Shown here: positions 57,014 to 64,000 of the stretch, in pieces
Layout: the number at the start of each line of letters is the position of its first letter
How positions within the stretch are numbered: the first letter of the stretch is position 1
Origin: Legionella quateirensis
Lineage (GTDB): Bacteria > Pseudomonadota > Gammaproteobacteria > Legionellales > Legionellaceae
NCBI RefSeq assembly: GCF_001467955.1
Contig: NZ_LNYR01000001.1
Coordinates: 1 to 64,000 of the forward strand
Reading direction: 5' to 3'
DNA: 64,000 bases
The notes under the pieces: model-generated
What the model was told of the DNA's origin: nothing
The model's database searches: none
Seen by the model: only the letters and a program-made list of their open reading frames with translations
Position numbers and translations under genes: made by a program

Positions 57014-57035
57014 GATTGCTCGGTTGAGGGCTTTT

Positions 57036-60000
57036 TTAAATAGATGGTGAAGCACTAGGTGCTGAATCGTCGCTATCTACTTCATCATTGGTTGGGACTT
57101 CAGGCGTTATAGTTGGTGGTGCTGGTGTTTGTGATGTGGCAAATAAACCAAATCGTTTTGAGAGCTCATTAATTTGAGGCTTATTATTTACTGATGCTTG
57201 TAAATCGTTATACAGCTTTTTTCGTGCTGGAGTGTAGAGGGAAAGAGCTTCGAGTATCGATACCACGCACTGTATCAAGTAAGTAAAACTAAAATGATCT
57301 TCTTGTTTATGGGCGAGTATTATCCTTCCAAAACTGGGATCTGTGACATCAAATGAAATTTTGGAAAAGCGTTCATCTATAGTTAATTGTTCATCCTCAG
57401 CAAATTCAAGCAGTTTATTAATTTTCTCCGTTTTTTCCCCTAGCGTTTTTTCATTCTCAAATAGTGAATAATTGCGCTCAATAGCCAGGGTGGAGATACT
57501 GAAATAATTTTTAAATTGAGCCAAGGCAACTCGTACTGTATCCAGGTGGAAGTATTTGGCAAAATTTTGTTGTTCAAACATTTTGATTTTTTCTTTCAGT
57601 AAATTTTTTACAGCCAGGTTAATATCGTCTACGGATTTTGCTTCATCAATTATTTGTTCTTTAAACGTTAATAAATATTCTCTAAGTTTATTTCGATATT
57701 CTTTATCGGTATATTGCAGGCCTATGTGCCGATTGCAGAACGCTTCCATTTGTTTATTAAATGATTCGGTAGTGTATTCTTTGATAAAGAGTAAATTGGC
57801 CTGATCCTGTGCATTGCTTAATTTATTAAGATACGTTAGTTTCTCTTTGGCAGTATTTAACTGCATTTGATAGGTCGCTTTAATTCCCAAATAGTGGTTA
57901 TGGCTTGCGGTAATCAGCTCCTTGATTTGTGATAGTTTAGGCAGATATTCTTTGAGATTTGTATTTATCAGAGCATCAAATTCAGGGTCAGTTTTTTCGG
58001 GATCCAAAGTTATTTTTTTCTGAAGAGTTACCAGTTTGGGCAGGGCCTTATTATAACCTTCAATTAGTTTTTTCTTAGTATGCTCTATAATGAACCGATC
58101 GGCTGGTAATAGTCCACCGGTAAAATATTGGTATTCTTCCAATAACGAGGCAAACTTATGGATGTGTTTGTAGTTTTTATCCAGCTTTTTCAGATGTTGT
58201 TCTGCACTATCAATTTTCTGTTGCGTTATGTGCAGTCTTTTTTCTAAACTGGCTTTATTACAGATTAAATCGACATGGGTTTTTGCATCCAAATCCAAGG
58301 GACGTAGTAAACCTTTATAAAACTCATCTATTATTTGTTTCAGTGGACCTGATAATGTACCCGGAATTAATCCTAATTTATCTTCCCAAAGATCGGCTTC
58401 AAGTAACATGGGGGTAAAAATCTTGGGGTCGAACTGATCCAGGTTATTGAAGACAGTGTCATGAGCTGTGCTGATAAATTCATTCAGTTTACTGGTCAGG
58501 TTACTGTACAAGCTAAACATATTGGGAACTTGCAGGAACAACTGAAAATATGAGCCTGCGCTATTGACTATAGCTTCAATCTGAACAGCAGATCGTTTGG
58601 CGCTGATATGTAGTTCATTTAATTCTTCTACGGTAAGAAAACTATTATTTCGCAGGCTTCTGATATGTTTCGGACTAATATAAAAGGCATTAAGTACATA
58701 CCACATTCCATTGGATTGCACGGGTTTATTATAATTTACTTCTGCATGTGCCACTTGATAAGGATCGCTTTGCGCCTGAATGGTCGCATACATGTTTTGA
58801 GCTTTCTCTAATAATTCACGGCCTATGAGGCTAAAATGAGGATCTGTTGCAAGCTCTTTGGACATTTTCATGATTTCATCAAGGTGTCCATAAGCCATGA
58901 GCAAATGATATACATATCGAGTTTCAGAGCTGCGGTTATTTAATTTTTCCAGTTCATGCATTATCCCTTCAACATGAAACAGACTATTGAAAATTCGTTT
59001 AATCGCCAGGACTTGTTTACATTGAATGGCCAATGTATTTGGATCTTCCAATTCCGGAAATGGAATTCCGGACCGTTGAGGGCGTAACTCTGCCTGCATA
59101 GACTGATTAAGAAATAATAAAATTTTATTTAGGTCTATTCTAAAATTATGGACGTATTTAGAATAATCGGTATGCTGTATTAAATGATGACCTCTGTTTC
59201 CAATGGTTGCATCGTGTTGTAATGGGGACTCTTCATTTTCTTCAGCATATTTTTCCTGTGCCATTCTTAAGTAGGTTCGGCTTTTTCTACCCCAGGATAA
59301 ATCGATTTCAGTAAAATATACTTGAAAATGTTCATCAAGTTGTTGAAACATATCTATTGCTGGAGCGGTGCTCTGTTCTGATTCACCTGAAAATGAATGA
59401 ACCAAATATTTATCAAATTCCAGGGCTGCGTCTTTTAGTTCTGTGGGTACCCCATTAATGAAATAGGGTTGAAACAGGTTATATAAATTACGGCAGCGTA
59501 CTCTGACCGTTTTATCCAGACGATTGATCTGAAGGACTCCGCTCCCTGTCATTCCTGGATTTGTGATGTGTTTTTTTAATAACGCAATAAATTCATCATA
59601 GGCATTTTTGGCAACCATAAATTTGTCGCGCTTGTTTCTGTACCATTGATGCAGATCCAATGCTTGATCCGCACTTAGGTTCTTGGGGTTACTGAGTACA
59701 TGTTGACTTTTTACCTCTTTAAAACCTAGATGGGGGCGACCGGTTACATCGGTAATTAATTTAAGTTCATTATCTCTTGCAACTTTATAAGCATGTGTGC
59801 AGGTTGCTTTTAATTGATCAAAACTGGTTTGATTCGTTTCTGTAGCTTTAAGTGTTGTGACGGTTTGATTTGTTGAGTTGGCATAAACAAGCTCTTCATT
59901 ATTAAATAAAATTACGGCGCTTTTCCCTTTTAACAAACCTTTAATTTCGTCAAATTTCAATTCAGTTGAATTTAAGGTATGTCCCGCTTCTGAGGTTATC

Positions 60001-62081
60001 TCAAGTAGTCTGGATAAATAGAGATCTTTTGAGGCTATTATTAATGAGACGTCATGAGGAAAATCGCTTAATTTTTTCCAGGGTATGATTGCTGTGGCAG
60101 TTTTTCCTTCAGGGGTGATTACCTCATATTTCAACCCTTTATCAGTTGTTTCAAGATATATAGTCTGTGGGTCATGTTTCTCTTTCGCAACAAGTTTCAG
60201 ATTATCGGTTGATTTGGTGTGCCCTGCGTTAGCGGTTAATTCCAGAAGTTTGGGTAAGTATCTATCTTTTGATGCAATTATTTCACGGACATCGTGAGGG
60301 AATTCGGTTAACTTATTCCAGGGAATAATGGCCGTTACACGTTTTCCATTAAGATTAATTATGTCGTATTTTAAACCTTCATTTGTTTCTTCAAGATAAA
60401 GTGTCTGAGGTGCAAATTTTATTTTGGGCGTCAATTTGAGATTGTATTTATTCGTTAGATTGAGAAGAGCACAGGTATCACTTGCAGGTACAGCTTCTGA
60501 TTCATCTACTGAAAATACGTTGGTTTGATCATTGTAAGGAAACAATACCAGATTGGTTTGTTTGTTGACTGAATTAATCAAATCCATATTCAGATTGATA
60601 TGAAATTCCTGGGTTGCTCGTTTTTTTGAAATTAATGTTTGTATTGTGTTTTTTCGTTCTATTATGATGCTTACGTGATCAGCTGGTAATTGACTTCGCA
60701 ACCAGCGATAGGGTTTACCTAACCAGGAAGAGTAGGTTTCAGGACCTTGAAGACTGTCAATTATTTTGTCATTTAAATCAAAGTCCTTTTGCATCATATA
60801 CGGTTTGATCAGCTTATAATGCGTAATTAATTGATTTTTTGTTTTTTGAGGTAATTGATGTAACGCCAGGTCTTTATAAAGTGGATTTTCAAGAATCTCA
60901 TAAAAACTGATTAATGCTTCTTCGGCCTTTTGGATTTTAAAAATCGCTTTATTCGCAGCATCAATGCGTTCATAAGTTCGTTCCAGTCTTAATGCCAGAA
61001 AACGTGAATCTTCAATACTGAGTAATTCCTCTCCTTTTTCCTGAAAATTAACGGGCTTGGAGGCATAATGGATTAGCAATGCGTACAGTGGTTTAATTTT
61101 TTCCATTAGGGGAATGGATAAAGTGCCAGGCTTTAACATGGCATTGTCTTCAATTTTATCTACTAAGCCAAATAATGTAGGCAATACAACGTATTTTAAT
61201 TGGGCCAGATTATTTCGGATGACATCCTGAGAAGAATCGCTAAAATGCCCCATTTGTTCAAGGGAACTCTTGGACAAGGTAATGATGTTCCGCATGATGT
61301 GAATATAATTTAACACTTTAAATGACAAAAAAATGCTGTTGCCCTTTATATTTTCCAGGTCATTTAATAGTTTTAATGCAGCGGTTTGTAACTCTTCGAG
61401 CTTTTCATTATTAAGTGAAGGTTCTTTTTCAATTATTTCAGTTGAATATTCTTTGATGTATTGTGTTAGTTGATCAATATAACTGGGTAAGACCGCACTA
61501 AATTGGGTAAGAAATTTATAATCCAGATCGGCACTGTTCGGTTGCATTTGATCTACTGCAGTTCCTGTAATTTCTCCAATTTTATAACTGAGAGGATACC
61601 TTTTCAGGCTTTCAGCAAATTCCTTTGTTTCTTCAGAGTGACTGTCTGCAAATGCCATTAATTGTCGGAACAGGGGAATAAGAAATTGTAACTCTTCGCT
61701 GAACATATCTCTTATGTCTACATCCAGATGAGTTAATAAATAACATGCCTCATAAGCCTGATGGATGATGTTAGTATAGATTAATTTCAGGCTATCAATT
61801 TTTTTCTCAGACAAATCAATGCGTTCAATATCTTCCAGGGTTAATCGGGCATAATATAGTGCGTTGATGAGTTTCTTGATTTGAGAAATATTATCCGGAT
61901 CGAGATCATAATTGGTATAAGGAACGCCTTCTTTATTGATCTTACCTAAATATGGGGCAATTCGAGGATTAAAATTTTGACTTTGTAAAGTGTCAAGGAT
62001 TCTGGTATTAATTGCAGCAATTAATTTGGAAAACTGATGCTCTTTAATTGACTCTAACAGTTTTAATTTTTCTGAAATCAT
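57036..62081 (-). CDS. SdhA-like giant candidate effector with 80-residue tandem repeats
   Basis: 1681 aa from the ATG at 62081 (a TTG one codon upstream is possible). Helical throughout, no signal peptide or membrane segment, scattered coiled-coil stretches. Residues about 548-707 contain two exact-length 80-residue repeats (PQTLYLEETNEGLKY / PQTIYLETTDKGLKY, IIPWNKL / IIPWKKL, NAGHT / EAGHT), with a diverged third starting LKFDEIKG. The tail is P/T/E/D/S-rich (ending SAPSASPSI), fitting a Dot/Icm signal. The two genes downstream in position (N-formylglutamate amidohydrolase, GCS2 ligase) flank sdhA in L. pneumophila as I recall it. SdhA protects the Legionella vacuole from rupture. Homology is inferred from position, size and character, not alignment. 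Confidence 0.7.
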   Translation of the reverse strand: MISEKLKLLESIKEHQFSKLIAAINTRILDTLQSQNFNPRIAPYLGKINKEGVPYTNYDLDPDNISQIKKLINALYYARLTLEDIERIDLSEKKIDSLKLIYTNIIHQAYEACYLLTHLDVDIRDMFSEELQFLIPLFRQLMAFADSHSEETKEFAESLKRYPLSYKIGEITGTAVDQMQPNSADLDYKFLTQFSAVLPSYIDQLTQYIKEYSTEIIEKEPSLNNEKLEELQTAALKLLNDLENIKGNSIFLSFKVLNYIHIMRNIITLSKSSLEQMGHFSDSSQDVIRNNLAQLKYVVLPTLFGLVDKIEDNAMLKPGTLSIPLMEKIKPLYALLIHYASKPVNFQEKGEELLSIEDSRFLALRLERTYERIDAANKAIFKIQKAEEALISFYEILENPLYKDLALHQLPQKTKNQLITHYKLIKPYMMQKDFDLNDKIIDSLQGPETYSSWLGKPYRWLRSQLPADHVSIIIERKNTIQTLISKKRATQEFHINLNMDLINSVNKQTNLVLFPYNDQTNVFSVDESEAVPASDTCALLNLTNKYNLKLTPKIKFAPQTLYLEETNEGLKYDIINLNGKRVTAIIPWNKLTEFPHDVREIIASKDRYLPKLLELTANAGHTKSTDNLKLVAKEKHDPQTIYLETTDKGLKYEVITPEGKTATAIIPWKKLSDFPHDVSLIIASKDLYLSRLLEITSEAGHTLNSTELKFDEIKGLLKGKSAVILFNNEELVYANSTNQTVTTLKATETNQTSFDQLKATCTHAYKVARDNELKLITDVTGRPHLGFKEVKSQHVLSNPKNLSADQALDLHQWYRNKRDKFMVAKNAYDEFIALLKKHITNPGMTGSGVLQINRLDKTVRVRCRNLYNLFQPYFINGVPTELKDAALEFDKYLVHSFSGESEQSTAPAIDMFQQLDEHFQVYFTEIDLSWGRKSRTYLRMAQEKYAEENEESPLQHDATIGNRGHHLIQHTDYSKYVHNFRIDLNKILLFLNQSMQAELRPQRSGIPFPELEDPNTLAIQCKQVLAIKRIFNSLFHVEGIMHELEKLNNRSSETRYVYHLLMAYGHLDEIMKMSKELATDPHFSLIGRELLEKAQNMYATIQAQSDPYQVAHAEVNYNKPVQSNGMWYVLNAFYISPKHIRSLRNNSFLTVEELNELHISAKRSAVQIEAIVNSAGSYFQLFLQVPNMFSLYSNLTSKLNEFISTAHDTVFNNLDQFDPKIFTPMLLEADLWEDKLGLIPGTLSGPLKQIIDEFYKGLLRPLDLDAKTHVDLICNKASLEKRLHITQQKIDSAEQHLKKLDKNYKHIHKFASLLEEYQYFTGGLLPADRFIIEHTKKKLIEGYNKALPKLVTLQKKITLDPEKTDPEFDALINTNLKEYLPKLSQIKELITASHNHYLGIKATYQMQLNTAKEKLTYLNKLSNAQDQANLLFIKEYTTESFNKQMEAFCNRHIGLQYTDKEYRNKLREYLLTFKEQIIDEAKSVDDINLAVKNLLKEKIKMFEQQNFAKYFHLDTVRVALAQFKNYFSISTLAIERNYSLFENEKTLGEKTEKINKLLEFAEDEQLTIDERFSKISFDVTDPSFGRIILAHKQEDHFSFTYLIQCVVSILEALSLYTPARKKLYNDLQASVNNKPQINELSKRFGLFATSQTPAPPTITPEVPTNDEVDSDDSAPSASPSI
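57821..58250 (-). other. Coiled-coil-rich portion of the SdhA-like protein
   Basis: This part encodes helices with heptad-like hydrophobic spacing (KASLEKRLHITQQKIDSAEQ, then LVTLQKKITLDPEK). Long coiled coils are reported for SdhA and its paralogues. Limits are approximate. Confidence 0.4.
59962..60441 (-). repeat. Two 240-bp coding tandem repeats (80 aa each)
   Basis: Within the SdhA-like gene, unit 1 runs from about 60441 (LKLTPKIKFAPQ) and unit 2 from about 60201 (LKLVAKEKHDPQ); a diverged third unit begins near 59961 (LKFDEIKGLLKG). The length is exactly 80 codons each and about 60 percent of residues match between units 1 and 2. Confidence 0.9.
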
Positions 62082-62138
62082 CAAAATACCAAATGTGTTA
62101 ATTGTATTATATTATAGTGGGTCATTATTAAGCTAATA

Positions 62139-62837
62139 TTAACATATTAGTTTTAATAAGCTATCTGATAATATTTTTTTAAGTATGTCTATTGATTGTT
62201 CGTTTAGCGTTAACGACTGGTTGGATTCAATTTCAATACCAACGTATTCTGTATCGGTAAATTTTTTGCGTAAGAAGGTAGTAAATCCATCACTGATGCC
62301 TTTATAAGGATAATTTCGACGCACTCTAATCTCTGGATTTAATTGCTGTATTTCCTTTTGCAATTGTTCACAAAGGTCTTTTTCTGATGGCCGTTGAGGA
62401 TTATACAATAAACCTATATCGGTCGCGCGCACCTGGTCATTCATTACAGGGGTAAAGCTATGGATGGAGAAATGCCACACCTGAAGTTTTTGGTTGATGT
62501 GTTTTTGAATAAGATTGGTGACCTGTTCACGAAATGGTTGATAATAGAGTTTAATAATCTTGTTTTTTTCTTCAGCAGGCAAATCTCTGGTGACTTCAGA
62601 AAAACAAGAGGGACGATTCAGGCTTCTGTTGCAGTCAATCAATAATCGTGTTGCATGAGCCTGAATAAAATCGGATGGTAGGGTATCCTTTAAATACCGA
62701 GCTATGGCTAAAGCGCCAAAATCGATTCCTCTATGTGTTTTTATTAACTCTTTAAACGGAGCGAATAGGGTAGTGTATTCCTCTGGAACTGTATCTACCG
62801 CATGTTCACAACTGATCACAATCGCAATGTTTTTCAT
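62139..62837 (-). CDS. N-formylglutamate amidohydrolase family protein
   Basis: 232 aa. Zn-dependent amidohydrolase fold: ISCEHAVDTVPEEY near the N-terminus, THRGIDFGALAIARYL, FSIHSFTPV and the C-terminal YVGIEIESNQSL. In the histidine pathway family members release formate from N-formylglutamate, but many are of unknown substrate. The start overlaps the stop of the upstream ligase gene (TAATG), so the two are translationally coupled and probably act together. Confidence 0.9.
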   Translation of the reverse strand: MKNIAIVISCEHAVDTVPEEYTTLFAPFKELIKTHRGIDFGALAIARYLKDTLPSDFIQAHATRLLIDCNRSLNRPSCFSEVTRDLPAEEKNKIIKLYYQPFREQVTNLIQKHINQKLQVWHFSIHSFTPVMNDQVRATDIGLLYNPQRPSEKDLCEQLQKEIQQLNPEIRVRRNYPYKGISDGFTTFLRKKFTDTEYVGIEIESNQSLTLNEQSIDILKKILSDSLLKLIC

Positions 62838-64000
62838 TATGGTCTAAATTGTTGATTAGAGAGCAGGCTATCAGCAAGCTGTCTGTAAATTCTCTTTAAT
62901 GAGTCTTTACCATTATCCTTGCTGACCGCATTCAGGATGCGCTGACTTAAATTGCCTTGACTTAAGATTACCTCCAAAGCAGCTTGTTGTTTGTCATTTA
63001 ATTCAGAGCTAACCTGTTCTATAAGCATAGACCATACTTCATTTAACTTCATGGATCGCGCTGGAAGTTGCCATTGTTTTAACAACTCCATGTCCTCTAC
63101 TTGAGTATGCAAACCGTGTTCTATTGCTGTATCAAAAATGTGTTTTAAACTTGAGGTGTCGCAGGGATTATCTAGATAATAATGCGACGAGGATTGCCAG
63201 TTTTTCAAAACAGCATTGATTGCGTGAGCTATGGCAATGTCCGCTTCAACACATTCCTGACTGTCCAATATACGAATTTCTATTGCTTTGGAATTAAATT
63301 TGGGGATTGCTGCTCTAGAATTCAGCCATTGATACTGCAATATACCTTCAGGATCATAAGGGCTGATGTCTAGATACATCGGGTTAAGAATTTTTTGCTT
63401 ATATTCTTCTTCTGAACTTATAAATTCAGGAATTACATCACCACTTATCGATGGAATCCGTTGTTGATTACGGCTATAGAAATACAGTCTGGAGTCCAGT
63501 AATCCGGTCGCTTTACCATCAAGAATGGGCGTACTTGCGGCAAGTGCTGGCAAAAGAGGCAGAATCAAGCGGATAACATTATGCAGCTGATAAAATTCTT
63601 CCTGATTTGCATAGGGCAGGTTGACATGCATACTCTGCAGATTTGACCATCCATGTCCTTTGCAATCAAATATAGCATCAAATTGTTTGTAGATTTCACG
63701 ATTACCATGAGGCCAGCGTACTGTTTCAGTATGTGGATTCATCCAGGGATGAGCTCCAGTGGGTAATAGTAATAAATTGTGTTGTTCCAGAATCGGCTGT
63801 AATTCCCGAATAGTTTTTTGGAACTGTTCCGTTACAGGTGCATCTAATGATCGGGGACCATTATTTTTTAATTCAAGAACATGCATTACCAATTCGTTGC
63901 TGATTGCTATATCACCTAATTCAACCTCATCAACCTGATGACCGGCCAGAGCACTTAAGATGAGGTCACTTTTAGGTTGGACATTCAGACTGTCTCTATC
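62837..64000 (-). CDS. GCS2/YbdK-family glutamate-cysteine ligase-like enzyme, 5' end outside window
   Basis: The frame stays open to the window edge. Codons from 64000 to 63893 read SDLILSALAGHQVDEVELG and SNELVMHVLELKN, family sequence, so the TTG at 63892 is not the start and the gene is truncated by the window. Visible part 387 residues. TGAHPWMNP, MHVNLPYANQ and CHKFH-like blocks are replaced here by GWSNLQSMHVNLPYA and IEIRILDSQECVEADIAIAHA, typical of GCS2 enzymes that join glutamate to an amine or amino acid. Product unknown. Confidence 0.88.
   Translation of the reverse strand, partial: DRDSLNVQPKSDLILSALAGHQVDEVELGDIAISNELVMHVLELKNNGPRSLDAPVTEQFQKTIRELQPILEQHNLLLLPTGAHPWMNPHTETVRWPHGNREIYKQFDAIFDCKGHGWSNLQSMHVNLPYANQEEFYQLHNVIRLILPLLPALAASTPILDGKATGLLDSRLYFYSRNQQRIPSISGDVIPEFISSEEEYKQKILNPMYLDISPYDPEGILQYQWLNSRAAIPKFNSKAIEIRILDSQECVEADIAIAHAINAVLKNWQSSSHYYLDNPCDTSSLKHIFDTAIEHGLHTQVEDMELLKQWQLPARSMKLNEVWSMLIEQVSSELNDKQQAALEVILSQGNLSQRILNAVSKDNGKDSLKRIYRQLADSLLSNQQFRP

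Overview
The window looks like a chromosomal segment of a Legionella-type gammaproteobacterium. The base composition is AT-rich, and the ratA-rnfH / bamE-fur and lptM-dapF neighbourhoods are typical of gammaproteobacteria. Four long proteins look like Dot/Icm effectors. One of them is SdhA-like and lies next to N-formylglutamate amidohydrolase and glutamate-cysteine-ligase-like genes. The species is not identified; the gene order at the left edge and the size of the SdhA-like protein argue against a plain L. pneumophila Philadelphia layout.

Region 1 (1-15345, + strand): the 3' end of a 5S rRNA, four tRNAs (Thr-UGU, Tyr-GUA, Gly-UCC, Thr-GGU), tuf, and the full S10-spc-alpha ribosomal superoperon from rpsJ to rplQ, closed by a clear intrinsic terminator. 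It includes secY, rpmJ (37 aa) and rpoA. tRNA-tuf is joined directly to rpsJ, where most relatives have rpsL-rpsG-fusA-tuf. This is either a tuf-mediated rearrangement or an assembly join.

Region 2 (15346-27300): a decayed gene fragment; a large candidate effector with a lipase-type GFSRGG motif, a long coiled coil and a C-terminal membrane segment; ssb; a YajR-type transporter; then a six-gene fatty-acid locus (FabL-like enoyl reductase, ACP, double-hotdog dehydratase, KAS, Cys-less KAS, LpxL-type acyltransferase). That locus strongly resembles the rhizobial acpXL-lpxXL cluster that makes very-long-chain acyl groups and attaches them to lipid A.

Region 3 (27300-38900): a PilZ protein, a 770-aa candidate effector, lptM-dapF, a 471-aa protein with a possible beta-beta-alpha-metal nuclease C-terminus, an esterase, ratA-rnfH, bamE/fur, a GMC oxidoreductase and a HerA-like ATPase. 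Two intergenic repeat-like elements are present.

Region 4 (38900-46830): a small secreted protein, a 1330-aa Pls-like single-module NRPS with three membrane-linked hexapeptide-type domains, a divergent outer-membrane protein with an N-terminal coiled coil, a small lipoprotein and an acetyltransferase.

Region 5 (46850-54945, - strand): a copper amine oxidase followed by a complete biotin-independent malonate decarboxylase operon, mdcA-mdcCD-mdcE-mdcG-mdcB-mdcH, in which the acyl-carrier (delta) and beta subunits are fused.

Region 6 (55109-64000): a PbgA/YejM-type inner-membrane protein, the 1681-aa SdhA-like candidate effector with exact 80-residue tandem repeats, N-formylglutamate amidohydrolase, and a GCS2-family ligase that runs off the window end.

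All family assignments come from reading motifs and from memory of the families; no database search was run.
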